Assembly (NCBI GenBank): GCA_040769385.1
Contig: JAXGLD010000001.1
Span: forward strand, 434,001 to 498,000
Direction of reading: 5' to 3'
Source: PHAA01 sp022706565
Lineage (GTDB): Bacteria; Bacillota; Syntrophomonadia; Syntrophomonadales; Syntrophomonadaceae
DNA length: 64,000 bases
This document shows, piece by piece, positions 1 through 8,726 of the stretch. The notes under the pieces were generated by a model, which searched no databases, was not told where the DNA came from, and saw only the letters and a program-made list of their open reading frames with translations. The position numbers and the translations under genes were made by a program. Each line of letters starts with the position of its first letter. Within the stretch, counting starts at the first letter, position 1.

Positions 1-173
1 AACGAACCTATGAACAAGTGAGGAACGCTAGACAAACCTTGAAGGCGGTACCGTTGGATTGTTTAGCGATCGATATTTGGGGCGCACTGGAAACCTTAGG
101 GGAAATTAGCGGCAAGTCATTAAAAGAAGAAGTAATAGACAGGATCTTTCATGACTTCTGCGTGGGGAAATAG
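1..173 (+). CDS. mnmE: MnmE (TrmE) tRNA modification GTPase, 3' end only
   Basis: This is the C-terminal tail of MnmE, the GTPase that works with MnmG to place a (carboxymethyl)aminomethyl group on uridine 34 of certain tRNAs. The open frame enters from the left edge (first whole codon at base 3) and stops with TAG at 171-173. The last residues read DRIFHDFCVGK; the family ends in a FCIGK-type motif whose Cys is important for modification. Upstream helix residues (LAIDIWGALETLGEISGKS) fit the C-terminal helical domain. mnmG follows after 8 bases, the usual pairing. The G domain lies outside the window. Confidence 0.9.
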   Translation, partial: RTYEQVRNARQTLKAVPLDCLAIDIWGALETLGEISGKSLKEEVIDRIFHDFCVGK

Positions 174-181
174 GTGATAAT

Positions 182-2053
182 GTGATCTATGAAGCAGGTA
201 GATATGAAATTATTGTGATCGGGGCTGGGCACGCTGGCTGCGAGGCAGCTTTAGCGTCTGCCCGTATGGGTTGCCGTACCCTATTGGTGACAATGAGCGT
301 TGAATATATAGCATTAATGCCCTGCAATCCTTCCATCGGTGGTCCAGCCAAGGCCCAACTGGTGCGGGAAATTGATGCGTTGGGCGGAGAAATGGGGGTA
401 AATATAGACAAGTCGAGTATCCAGATGAGGATGATTAACACTGGAAAAGGACCGGCTGTGCAAGCTTTAAGGGCTCAAGCTGACAAGCATGAATATGGCC
501 GGGAAATGATTAAGACGATACTGGGTCAGCCAAAGCTTGATTTGCTCATGGCCGAGGTTGAAGATATAGAAACTGAAGATAGCATGGTCAAAGCCGTGGT
601 GACCCGTACCGGGGCCCGATATGAGTGCCAGGCGATTGTCTTGACCACAGGGACCTATCTAAAGGGGAGAATAATTGCCGGAGAGGTAATCTATGATGGA
701 GGGCCGGGAAATCAGTTCCCTGCCGTCCGATTGTCAGACAGCCTGAAATCCATGGGGATAAAGTTGGGCCGTTTTAAAACTGGGACACCTCCCCGCATTG
801 ACCGCAAAACGGTGGATTTCACAAGGATGGAGGAGCAGCCGGGGGATGAATATCCATGGAGGTTTTCCTTCATTAGTCCCCCACCCCAACGAGAACAGCT
901 ATCTTGTTGGTTAACCCACTCCACCCCTGAAACCCATCGCATAGTGATGGAGAATATAGACCGGGCACCGATGTTTACCGGGGTTATTCAAGGTCGCGGC
1001 CCACGTTATTGCCCGTCTTTTGAAGATAAGGTGGTGCGCTTTTCACACAAACCATCGCACCAGTTGTTCATTGAGCCAGAGGGCCGGGATACTGATGAAA
1101 TGTATGTGCAGGGCCTGAATACCAGTCTGCCTGAAGATGTTCAGATAAGAGTTCTCAGAAGCATTCCAGGCTTGGAGAATGTGCACATGATTAGGACAGG
1201 CTATGCCATAGAGTATGATTACGTAATTCCATCTCAGGCTCGATTGACCCTTGAGAATAAGGTCGTAGCCGGGTTGTTTACTGCCGGGCAGATCAATGGA
1301 ACCTCAGGATATGAAGAGGCGGCTGCCCAGGGTCTCATAGCTGGGATAAATGCGGCATTAAAGATACAGGCAAGGGAGCCTTTTATATTGAAGAGAAGTG
1401 AAGCCTATATCGGGGTTCTGATCGATGACCTGGTCACCAAGCATGCAGACGAACCCTATAGAATGTTGACTTCGCGAGCAGAATACCGGCTGTTGCTGAG
1501 ACAGGACAACGCTGACCTGCGATTGACGGAAATGGGGCGTGAGATAGGTTTGGTGGACGATTACCGATGGGCAGTATTTAGAGAAAAAAAAGCTCGTTTG
1601 GAAAAGGGCATTCGTCACCTCCAGACAACCAGCTTCACCCCTGCAGACAGGGATATGAGCCGTTACCTGGCTTCTCGGAGCAGCGCTCCGCTGCGTGACC
1701 GCACCTCCCTTTGGGAATTGCTGCGCCGCCCAGAAATCCGGATAGATGACCTGATTGACTCTGGTTGGATGGGATCTGCGGATGATGAGGTGATAAGCCA
1801 GATTCAGATACAGTGCAAATATGAAGGCTACATTAACAAGCAGCGTGAGCAGGTTCGCCGCTTCGAGAAGCTTGAGAACAGGCAGATTCCTAAAGATATT
1901 GATTATGAACAGGTTTATAGTCTATCAAATGAAGCATTGCAAAAATTAAAGGAGATCCGGCCGATATCGATAGGCCATGCTTCAAGAATCTCTGGGGTCA
2001 CCCCTGCCGATATTAATATTTTATTAATATCGATGGAAAAAAGAAGGATTTAG
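182..2053 (+). CDS. mnmG: MnmG (GidA) tRNA uridine-34 modification enzyme
   Basis: FAD-dependent partner of MnmE in forming 5-(carboxymethyl)aminomethyl-uridine at the tRNA wobble position; cytosolic. 623 residues is the normal length. The N-terminus has the dinucleotide-binding motif GAGHAGCEAA (about residues 14-23), followed by the typical MPCNPSIGG segment around residue 46. The C-terminal helical part carries KYEGYINKQ, which is shared across MnmG proteins. The start is GTG at 182, preceded by an AGGTGAT ribosome site. It sits between mnmE and rsmG, the conserved origin-proximal order, and is probably one transcript with them. Nothing odd is seen. Confidence 0.97.
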   Translation: MIYEAGRYEIIVIGAGHAGCEAALASARMGCRTLLVTMSVEYIALMPCNPSIGGPAKAQLVREIDALGGEMGVNIDKSSIQMRMINTGKGPAVQALRAQADKHEYGREMIKTILGQPKLDLLMAEVEDIETEDSMVKAVVTRTGARYECQAIVLTTGTYLKGRIIAGEVIYDGGPGNQFPAVRLSDSLKSMGIKLGRFKTGTPPRIDRKTVDFTRMEEQPGDEYPWRFSFISPPPQREQLSCWLTHSTPETHRIVMENIDRAPMFTGVIQGRGPRYCPSFEDKVVRFSHKPSHQLFIEPEGRDTDEMYVQGLNTSLPEDVQIRVLRSIPGLENVHMIRTGYAIEYDYVIPSQARLTLENKVVAGLFTAGQINGTSGYEEAAAQGLIAGINAALKIQAREPFILKRSEAYIGVLIDDLVTKHADEPYRMLTSRAEYRLLLRQDNADLRLTEMGREIGLVDDYRWAVFREKKARLEKGIRHLQTTSFTPADRDMSRYLASRSSAPLRDRTSLWELLRRPEIRIDDLIDSGWMGSADDEVISQIQIQCKYEGYINKQREQVRRFEKLENRQIPKDIDYEQVYSLSNEALQKLKEIRPISIGHASRISGVTPADINILLISMEKRRI

Positions 2054-2062
2054 CCATCTCAT

Positions 2063-2710
2063 ATGGAAATAAATGTAAACGAATACTTGCAGTTATTGAT
2101 GGAAGAGAATAAACGGCATAACCTAGTTAGCCGCCAAACCACCAAAACAGATCTGGAATACCACGTACGGGATAGTCTTCAAATACTGCAATGGTATCAC
2201 TTATCCGGACAGAGGGTCATCGACATAGGCACTGGTGCTGGGTTCCCTGGTTTGGTATTGGCTCTGGCGGAGCCGGATTGTCTAATGACTCTGGTCGAGG
2301 CGGACATGAAGAAAAGCAGATTTTTGCAACATGTTGTAGAAAACCTGCAGCTATCAAATGTCAAGGTGATAAGAGATCGGGTAGAGAGCCTCGGTCGGGA
2401 CAAAAACTACCGGGAAGAATATGATTTATGCACCAGCCGAGCGGTAGCGTCGATGCGAATAATGCTAGAATACGGCATTCCCTTGATCAAGGTTGGCGGC
2501 AGGCTATTATTATGGAAGGGTAGCCATTTCAGGTCAGAGATCGACGAGGCCGAGCAAGCTCTGCATATGCTGGGCGGTTGCTTGGAGGAATTTCGACAAT
2601 ACAACCTAATTCACGAAGGGGACCGAGCAATAGTGGTGGTGCGTAAGTTATACCCTACCCCACCCCAATATCCCCGCAAGGTTGGAACACCGTCCAAAAG
2701 GCCCTTGTAG
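2063..2710 (+). CDS. rsmG: RsmG (GidB) 16S rRNA G527 N7-methyltransferase
   Basis: SAM-dependent methyltransferase that makes m7G at position 527 (E. coli numbering) of 16S rRNA. The SAM-binding loop GTGAGFPGL is seen near residue 57, and the N-terminal NLVSRQT resembles the NLT motif of the family. At 215 residues it is slightly shorter than many homologues (about 235), because of a shorter N-terminus. The ATG at 2063 comes 9 bases after mnmG stops, so the two are probably co-transcribed. The C-terminal tail after VVVRK is basic and proline-rich and not part of the fold. Confidence 0.94.
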   Translation: MEINVNEYLQLLMEENKRHNLVSRQTTKTDLEYHVRDSLQILQWYHLSGQRVIDIGTGAGFPGLVLALAEPDCLMTLVEADMKKSRFLQHVVENLQLSNVKVIRDRVESLGRDKNYREEYDLCTSRAVASMRIMLEYGIPLIKVGGRLLLWKGSHFRSEIDEAEQALHMLGGCLEEFRQYNLIHEGDRAIVVVRKLYPTPPQYPRKVGTPSKRPL

Positions 2711-2724
2711 GAGGTCTGAAGGCA

Positions 2725-3579
2725 ATGAAGCCGTTTGACAAATGGCTGGCGAAAGTCAACCCACGCAAAGTACTGGATCTGCCATTGGAAGCAATCAGCC
2801 GCAATCCTTACCAGCCCCGGAAGGATTTCAATGATTTGGAGCTAAAGGAATTAGCACAGTCGATATCCAACCATGGGGTGATTCAGCCGATTATAGTACG
2901 CAAGTCTAGTATTGGCTATCAGCTCATAGCCGGTGAGCGTAGACTCAGAGCCTGCCAGATGATAGGGAAGAAGACCATACCGGCCATAATCCACGATATC
3001 ACTGACCGTGAGGTAGCTGCGGTCTCTTTGATCGAAAACCTGCAACGTAAAAACCTAAACTATTTTGAGGAAGCAGAAGCATACACGCGACTGATCAACA
3101 ATTTTGGTATGACTCAGGAAGAGATTGCTCACAGTATAGGCCGCAGTCAATCATACGTGGCCAACAAATTACGTTTGCTTAAACTTGCAAAGGAAGTGCG
3201 ATGCCTAATAGTAACAGAAACGGTTTCGGAGCGGCACGCCCGAGCACTGTTAAAGATTAATTCAGTGCAGACCCAGAAAGAAGTACTGCTCGCCATTTAT
3301 GAAAAAGAACTGACAGTCAAAGATACGGAAGAGATAGTTGAAAATTTGCGGCATAACAATCTACCCCAGGAAAAGAATTATGGCAGTAGCCGGCAACAGG
3401 TATCAAGTGTAATCAAAGACGCACGCATATTTATGAACACAATCAGGGAGACTGTGAATCGAGCTCGTAAAATTGGGATAGACATGGTTATGACTGAGAA
3501 CGACAAAGAGGACGAATTTGAATTCATCATCCGGGTGCCCAAGTTAAAACGGCAGCCACGCGCGGTTGTGAAGGGATAA
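2725..3579 (+). CDS. noc: Noc-like ParB-family nucleoid occlusion protein
   Basis: ParB-family CTPase/DNA-binding protein of 284 residues. Visible features are the ParB N-domain with GERRLRACQMIGKKTIPA (about residues 72-89, the CTP-binding region), then a helix-turn-helix (MTQEEIAHSIGRSQSYVANK, about 130-149). The first ten residues, MKPFDKWLAK, could form an amphipathic membrane-targeting helix like that of Bacillus Noc. The position between rsmG and parA is where noc sits in Bacillus, which supports Noc over a second ParB. I saw no clear Noc-binding site (ATTTCCCGGGAAAT), so the assignment rests on position and the N-terminus. A terminator follows. Confidence 0.8.
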   Translation: MKPFDKWLAKVNPRKVLDLPLEAISRNPYQPRKDFNDLELKELAQSISNHGVIQPIIVRKSSIGYQLIAGERRLRACQMIGKKTIPAIIHDITDREVAAVSLIENLQRKNLNYFEEAEAYTRLINNFGMTQEEIAHSIGRSQSYVANKLRLLKLAKEVRCLIVTETVSERHARALLKINSVQTQKEVLLAIYEKELTVKDTEEIVENLRHNNLPQEKNYGSSRQQVSSVIKDARIFMNTIRETVNRARKIGIDMVMTENDKEDEFEFIIRVPKLKRQPRAVVKG

Positions 3580-3606
3580 ACCGCCTCCCAATAAATGCCA
3601 TAGTTC

Positions 3607-3633
3607 AAGCAGGAGGGTCTCCCCCTGCTTTTT
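3607..3633 (+). terminator. Rho-independent terminator after noc
   Basis: An inverted repeat AAGCAGG / CCTGCTT with an inner G-rich/C-rich stem is followed by a T run. It lies 28 bases after the noc stop and separates the mnmE-mnmG-rsmG-noc transcript from parAB. Confidence 0.75.
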
Positions 3634-3767
3634 CATTGGGATGATTTTTGGGAAAAGCATAAAAACATTAATCGGCTCTGATATAATAACAACCAGAAGC
3701 GCGTTTCTGGACAGAGGTGTTGCGAAATGCCGTATGAGGGCATTTTGGCCAGGAAGGGTGGGCAGTA

Positions 3768-4550
3768 TTGGCTCGAATTATTGCAGTCGCCAATCAAAAA
3801 GGCGGAGTTGGTAAAACCACTACAGCGATCAACCTAGCTACCTATGTTGCCTTGGAGGGGAACAAGGTATTGTTAGTTGATGCCGACCCGCAGGGTAATG
3901 CTACCAGCGGTTTCGGGATCAATAGGAAACGATTAAAGTATTGTCTGCACGACTTTATGGTTGATGGTTTGGAGTTTCCCCAAGTAATGACTGTTACGCG
4001 GGTGGATCGGTTGGACCTTATTCCTGCTACTATTGATTTGGCTGGCGCTGAGGTGGAGTTGGTGAACCGCCCTAATCGCGAACAAGTACTGGCACTGGCA
4101 CTGGCTCCGATAAGCGAATATTACGACTACATAATAATAGATTGTCCTCCTTCTTTGGGATTACTGACCATCAATGCTCTCACTGCGTGTGATTCGGTAT
4201 TGATTCCCTTACAATGTGAATACTACGCCCTGGAGGGGCTCAGCCAGTTAATGGATACAATTCAATTGGTCCGGAGACAGCTTAATCCCAAACTCAGGGT
4301 TGAAGGCATCGTATTTACCATGTTTGATGGACGAACCAATCTTTCCATTCAAGTGGTAGATGAAGTTAAAAAACATTTTCGCAAGGATGTTTATAAGACT
4401 ATCATCCCCCGCAATATTAGACTTAGTGAAGCGCCGAGCCACGGCAAGCCGATTGCCCTGTATGACGCGCGTTCCAAGGGGGCTGAGGTGTATCAAGAAT
4501 TAGCCAGGGAGGTATTGGAACGTGGCAAAGAGAGAACGCGGTTTAGGTAG
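3768..4550 (+). CDS. parA: ParA/Soj chromosome-partition ATPase
   Basis: Walker-type ATPase that with ParB and parS drives origin segregation and affects replication initiation. The deviant Walker A KGGVGKTT is near the N-terminus (about residues 11-18), followed by LLVDADPQGN (Walker A') and YIIIDCPPSLG (Walker B). 260 residues is the standard chromosomal Soj length, without the N-terminal HTH of plasmid ParA. The start is TTG at 3768, with AGGAAGGG upstream. parB overlaps its last 29 bases, so they are translationally coupled. A TATAAT box at 3682-3687 may be the -10 of the parAB promoter; no good -35 was seen. Confidence 0.96.
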   Translation: MARIIAVANQKGGVGKTTTAINLATYVALEGNKVLLVDADPQGNATSGFGINRKRLKYCLHDFMVDGLEFPQVMTVTRVDRLDLIPATIDLAGAEVELVNRPNREQVLALALAPISEYYDYIIIDCPPSLGLLTINALTACDSVLIPLQCEYYALEGLSQLMDTIQLVRRQLNPKLRVEGIVFTMFDGRTNLSIQVVDEVKKHFRKDVYKTIIPRNIRLSEAPSHGKPIALYDARSKGAEVYQELAREVLERGKERTRFR

Positions 4551-5352
4551 AGGATTGGAAGCTTTGCTGCCTGCCAAGGGTGGGGACTCTGCTCCAATCT
4601 TGAACCTTGAGTTGAATAAAATAGTGCCTCAACTAAACCAACCGCGCAAGAATTTTGAAGACGAGGCTTTACAGGAGCTGGTGGATTCAATAAAGGAACA
4701 TGGTGTGTTGCAGCCAGTACTTGTACGACCGAAGGATGACCATTACGAGATAATAGCAGGAGAGAGACGTTGGAGGGCGGCGCAATTGGCAGGACTGGAG
4801 AGTTTGCCAGCGCTGATCAGGGAGATAGAGGATATTCAAGCTGCAGAAATTTCCTTAGTAGAAAATCTGCAAAGGGAAGATTTGTCAGCCATTGAAGAGG
4901 CCCAGGCATTTAAGAACCTATTAGAGCATTATCAGTATACCCAAGAGCAGGTGGCGGCACGGGTGGGCAAGAGCCGAGCATATATAGCCAACACTATTCG
5001 GCTGTTAAAACTCAGCCCGGAAATCATTGAAATGATAGAAAAGAAGAAGATATCGCCTGGACATGCCCGGGCGCTGTTATCACTCCGCACCTCGCGTGAA
5101 CAGATAGCCGCAGCATATGAAATTATCAATGGCAAGTTATCGGTTCGGGATGCGGAAAAGAAGACCAGGGATAAAGGCGCAGGAGAAAAGGTGTCCCGAA
5201 AAGGTGCTGATATTATGGAGGTGGAGGAGCGCCTGCGCCAGTTGTTGGGGACCAAGGTAGAAATCAAGACCAGCCGCAGGGGTGGAAAAATCGAAATCTC
5301 TTATTATGATGACGAAGATCTGGAGCGATTGGTAGACATTATGGGTGCCTAG
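4522..5352 (+). CDS. parB: ParB/Spo0J chromosome-partition protein
   Basis: Centromere-binding CTPase that loads at parS, spreads, and recruits SMC. The N-terminus MAKRERGLGRGLEALLP is the typical Spo0J box that stimulates ParA ATPase. The CTP-binding GERRWRAAQ motif is near residue 76, then the HTH YTQEQVAARVGKSRAYIANT, then a C-terminal dimerisation domain ending in DLERLVDIMG. 276 residues is normal. Two parS sites lie 157-204 bases downstream of the gene. It overlaps parA and ends at a strong terminator. Confidence 0.96.
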   Translation: MAKRERGLGRGLEALLPAKGGDSAPILNLELNKIVPQLNQPRKNFEDEALQELVDSIKEHGVLQPVLVRPKDDHYEIIAGERRWRAAQLAGLESLPALIREIEDIQAAEISLVENLQREDLSAIEEAQAFKNLLEHYQYTQEQVAARVGKSRAYIANTIRLLKLSPEIIEMIEKKKISPGHARALLSLRTSREQIAAAYEIINGKLSVRDAEKKTRDKGAGEKVSRKGADIMEVEERLRQLLGTKVEIKTSRRGGKIEISYYDDEDLERLVDIMGA

Positions 5353-5393
5353 ACAAAATACGTTGTTGGCAGGAAATAACTGACTTCACCGAG

Positions 5394-5425
5394 AGCCCCT
5401 CCAGTAAACTGGAGGGGCTATTTTA
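5394..5425 (+). terminator. Strong rho-independent terminator after parB
   Basis: A perfect 11-bp stem AGCCCCTCCAG / CTGGAGGGGCT with TAAA loop is followed by ATTTTAT. It ends the parAB transcript. Confidence 0.92.
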
Positions 5426-5508
5426 TGATTAAGAGCAGGGGTCGGTTACTGTGGTCTAATTAGCTGAGGGATTAACCAGGAAACGTTATTGGTGAACCAA
5501 AACTGTAA

Positions 5509-5524
5509 GGTTTCACGTGAAACA
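5509..5524. promoter_or_regulatory. parS site (15 of 16 match)
   Basis: GGTTTCACGTGAAACA differs from the 16-base parS consensus TGTTTCACGTGAAACA only at the first base. It lies just after parB. ParB (4522-5352) should bind here. Confidence 0.9.
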
Positions 5525-5540
5525 GGTTGACATGTGACCG

Positions 5541-5556
5541 TGTTTCACGTGAAACA
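5541..5556. promoter_or_regulatory. parS site (perfect match)
   Basis: TGTTTCACGTGAAACA is a perfect palindromic parS sequence, 32 bases (centre to centre) from the neighbouring site. It sits 8 bases from the 3' end of larC on the opposite strand. Confidence 0.95.
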
Positions 5557-5564
5557 ACAGGGAC

Positions 5565-6749
5565 TTATTCGTGTTTGTTGTTGGAGATAGCGAGGAGCTC
5601 ATTAACCCGAGCGTAAACGCTCAGGAGAGAAACGTGCTCTTGCTGGGCAATAAGGGCGCAATCTTCGAATTCTGGTTTGATATGGACCTCTCCAGAACCG
5701 GTCCTGGCGATCTTGATACGAACCGGTCCCCAGGGTGTAGTCAAAACCTCTTCCCGCCTAGGGGCCAGGAAACGGTTCTGCAGACGGAATCTTACTCCGA
5801 GTGACCCAGTTTCACGGATAAGTATGCGAGATAATTCCTCAACTGCATGGGGGCGGGTTACCAAAGTGATAAGCGTTCCCGGGCGATTCTTCTTCATATG
5901 TATAGCTTCAGTAAAAAAATCCAAAACGTCGGTGTGTTTGGTGAAAACATGGTGGAGGTATGAAAATATCTCCGGATTAAGATCATCTACTTCAGTCTCA
6001 AGAATAGCCACAGAATCAAGTTCGCAATTCCCATCAGATACCGAAGCGCGGACAGCTCGCAACAGGTTAGGAACACTGTCGTCCCGAACAAAGACACCGG
6101 CGCCATAACCTATCTTGACCGGGGTGAACGGCGGCATATCCGCTCGAGGAGAAGCAATGGAAGTCAAGAGAGCAGCTCCGGTAGGAGTAACTAATTCTAA
6201 ATGGGTCGAGACAGCATAACAGGGATAGCCCTGTAAAAGGAGGGCAGTGGCAGGTGCAGGCACTGGGTAACGTCCGTGACTTATATCTACCAATCCCTGA
6301 GCCCATGGCAGGCTGGAAGCATAGACTTTGTTGATTCCCATTGATTCAAGGCACAAAAAGGTGCCAACAACATCAACAATAGTGTCGACCGCTCCAAGTT
6401 CATGAAAGTGGATGTCATCTATATGCACTCCGTGCACTTCAGCTTCAGCAGCAGCCAGCTTCCGAAACACCAACAAAGAGTTAGTTTTGATAGCGGCAGG
6501 CAATGGACTTTCCAAAATGATTGTCGAGATGGAACTGAGGTTTCGTTGTGGAGCTTCATCTGCTTGTACTGTAAATGAAGAACAACTAATCCCCTGCCGA
6601 ATCTGTTTGTTTACCGCAATACGGACACCAATATCGAGGGATGTTATACCTTCCTGCAGGGTCTCCCAATTGGCACCGCAGTCTAGCAGAGCGCCTATTA
6701 TCATATCGCCGGAAACTCCGGAGAAACAGTCCAGATACAAAATCTCCAT
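5565..6749 (-). CDS. larC: LarC, nickel-pincer cofactor Ni insertase (DUF111)
   Basis: LarC inserts nickel into pyridinium-3,5-bisthiocarboxylic acid mononucleotide in a CTP-dependent step; the cofactor serves lactate racemase and relatives. The N-terminus YLDCFSGVSGDMIIGALLD is the family hallmark, followed by a His-rich HIDDIHFHELGAVDTIVDVVG segment (about residues 108-128). 394 residues is the full length and the frame is continuous, unlike in Lactobacillus where a programmed frameshift joins two parts. larB, larE and larA are not in this window, so they are elsewhere or the gene stands alone. The start ATG at 6749 has a GGAGGGAG site. It is read towards the parS sites. Confidence 0.9.
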   Translation of the reverse strand: MEILYLDCFSGVSGDMIIGALLDCGANWETLQEGITSLDIGVRIAVNKQIRQGISCSSFTVQADEAPQRNLSSISTIILESPLPAAIKTNSLLVFRKLAAAEAEVHGVHIDDIHFHELGAVDTIVDVVGTFLCLESMGINKVYASSLPWAQGLVDISHGRYPVPAPATALLLQGYPCYAVSTHLELVTPTGAALLTSIASPRADMPPFTPVKIGYGAGVFVRDDSVPNLLRAVRASVSDGNCELDSVAILETEVDDLNPEIFSYLHHVFTKHTDVLDFFTEAIHMKKNRPGTLITLVTRPHAVEELSRILIRETGSLGVRFRLQNRFLAPRREEVLTTPWGPVRIKIARTGSGEVHIKPEFEDCALIAQQEHVSLLSVYARVNELLAISNNKHE

Positions 6750-6896
6750 AGTACTCCCTCCAGGAAATGTTTCATTTAGGTATCCTGGTTATTACCTGAT
6801 TCCAAGCGGGTTATTGGAATATCATTATTATACTATAACGGTGGGGGATAGGAAGATAGTGGGACTCAGTTACAATAAGCAGGATTTAATTGCTTG

Positions 6897-7517
6897 CTAT
6901 TGCGCAGCCGCAGGTTGGTAGGAATACTCTGAATGAAACGTCATCTCCCTGTTGTAAAGGATATGGGCTCCCCAAAGTCCCTGGGAAATGAGGTCAGCCA
7001 TACGATACACAACGAATAATCTGGTGTTTTGTAAAACCATCTGCTCCAGATAGCCGCCTACATTCACAACCGCCGAAATGTGGAAATCACCCACCGTGGG
7101 AAGTCGCTTCTTCAGGGCCGTTCCAGGAGTTAGACCGCCTTCTTGTACCGAAATGTATCCTACACGATCCTCGCATCCCAAGCTGGCATCGATTGCCACA
7201 ATGACTGGATCTGAATACAACAACTTGATTTCGTCAATTACATCGGGCAGATTTGCAGCATGAGACGGGTGTTCAAGGTTGCCGAATAGATTCAAGCCAG
7301 GTAAGCGCTGCTGTAGAAAGGTGCCAACCAGCGGGCCCAAGCAATCACCAGTTGCCCGGTCGGTGCCTATACACAGGTAAACCACATCTCGGTCGAGGAG
7401 AGGATTCATCTGGCGGAGGAGGCTATAGATGGTACTCTTTAAGAGCTCGCTGCAGTTAGGGTGAGAATAATGTACGGATAGAGCCGGGGCAACAATTTTC
7501 CTGGGAATATTTGGCAT
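6897..7517 (-). CDS. yyaC: YyaC-type spore protein (DUF1256)
   Basis: Family of about 200-residue proteins found in endospore formers and related to the GPR germination-protease fold; in Bacillus the gene lies near parAB as here. The conserved CIGTDRATGDCLGPLVGT stretch is present near residue 50, and AIDASLGCEDRVGYISV near residue 105. The start chosen is ATG at 7517 (MPNIPRK), because TGGAGGT precedes it by 5 bases; an in-frame ATG 21 bases upstream lacks such a site. The presence of this gene suggests a sporulating lineage. The biochemical role is not settled. Confidence 0.85.
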   Translation of the reverse strand: MPNIPRKIVAPALSVHYSHPNCSELLKSTIYSLLRQMNPLLDRDVVYLCIGTDRATGDCLGPLVGTFLQQRLPGLNLFGNLEHPSHAANLPDVIDEIKLLYSDPVIVAIDASLGCEDRVGYISVQEGGLTPGTALKKRLPTVGDFHISAVVNVGGYLEQMVLQNTRLFVVYRMADLISQGLWGAHILYNREMTFHSEYSYQPAAAQ

Positions 7518-7624
7518 GCCATACCTCCAAACCATCAAGTCTCAATAATTATTGTTGCCCCATAGGACATTTTTATGCGGTTATTTTTGGGAGCGACGAA
7601 TATTTATTAATACGTGCTTGAAAG

Positions 7625-8725
7625 GTGGTGGCTGTAATAAAATATCGGATGATGATTGTGATGGGGTACTTGGGAGCAGTGATAGGGGCTGGATTTGCAT
7701 CGGGACAGGAGATAGTCCAGTTTTTCGTCTATTATGGGTCCAATGGCATCCATGGAACGGCTATGGTAACTCTGATGTTTGCGGCCTGCGGTGCTCGTTT
7801 GCTGTATTTGGCTCACTCCCAAAAGGCATCCAACTATCAGGATATTCTTATTTACCTTTTAGGTGAACGGTTAGGCGGGCTGGTGGATGTGCTGGTTGCA
7901 GTGTTTTTATTCCTCGGGGTGAGCACTATGCTGTCAGCTAGCGGCGCTGTCTTCTACGAGCATCTATATTTGCCCAAGGAATTGGGGATTCTAATAGCAT
8001 ATTCTGTAGTAGTTGTTTTGTTAATAGCAGGCAAGAGAGGATTAATCTATTCATACAATCTTCTGGTGCCGGTCAAATTATTCCTAATGATACTAATATC
8101 AGGATATGTCGTCTTGATTGTTCATCCCGAGCCTCATAATATAGGGGTTTTAGCCGCTTTTCATGATAGAAATTGGAATTGGATAATCAGTGCGGTATTA
8201 TATGTGTCATATAATTTTTCGCTGGCTATGGTAGTATTGACCCAATACCAGGGCATTACCAACCGACGCAACGGAATTCTAGGAGCAGCCTGGGGAGGTC
8301 TGGCTCTGGGCGGCATGGTTATCCTAAATTACCTGGCTCTGTGTAAATTTCTGCCTGAAGTAATATTTTATCAGGTTCCTATGCTATTCGTGGCCGGTCA
8401 AGTAAGCATGACTGCCAAGCATCTTTATACCGTCGTGCTCTGGCTGGGGATCATAACCACTGCGTTGGCTAATGCTTATGGATTTACCCAACGATTTGCT
8501 CAGTTCACGGGGCTAAGCTATCCTGCCTGCCTCTTCCTCTGCCTTACCCTGGCTATTCCCCTCTCCATGCAGAGCTTTTCTGTACTGGTAGGCAAAATAT
8601 ATCCGATCTTTGGATTAATTGGGGTATCGATCATGGCCGCACTGATTTATAGGACTACAAAAGAAATTGGCAGAGAGGTATACTATAGAATAATCCGGTC
8701 ATCACAAAGCATCAGGGAGGCTTGA
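7625..8725 (+). CDS. YkvI-family multi-pass membrane permease
   Basis: An integral membrane protein of about 366 residues with roughly ten hydrophobic segments. The N-terminal YLGAVIGAGFASGQEIVQFF is the signature of the YkvI group, distant relatives of APC-type and spore-germination permeases. The substrate is unknown. The start is uncertain: GTG at 7625 or 7628 lies close behind GAAAGG, and ATG at 7649 is another option. selA begins one base after it stops, so expression is linked to selA-selB, though a functional link to selenium is only a guess from position. Confidence 0.8.
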   Translation: MVAVIKYRMMIVMGYLGAVIGAGFASGQEIVQFFVYYGSNGIHGTAMVTLMFAACGARLLYLAHSQKASNYQDILIYLLGERLGGLVDVLVAVFLFLGVSTMLSASGAVFYEHLYLPKELGILIAYSVVVVLLIAGKRGLIYSYNLLVPVKLFLMILISGYVVLIVHPEPHNIGVLAAFHDRNWNWIISAVLYVSYNFSLAMVVLTQYQGITNRRNGILGAAWGGLALGGMVILNYLALCKFLPEVIFYQVPMLFVAGQVSMTAKHLYTVVLWLGIITTALANAYGFTQRFAQFTGLSYPACLFLCLTLAIPLSMQSFSVLVGKIYPIFGLIGVSIMAALIYRTTKEIGREVYYRIIRSSQSIREA

Positions 8726-8726
8726 G

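Noticed and set aside
5677..6108. Long plus-strand frame opposite larC
   Set aside because: It is the antisense shadow of larC, with no ribosome site and an unlikely amino acid composition.
7552..7866. 104-codon plus-strand frame overlapping the YkvI-type gene
   Set aside because: It is read in another frame of a clearly coding gene and has no ribosome site or familiar motif.
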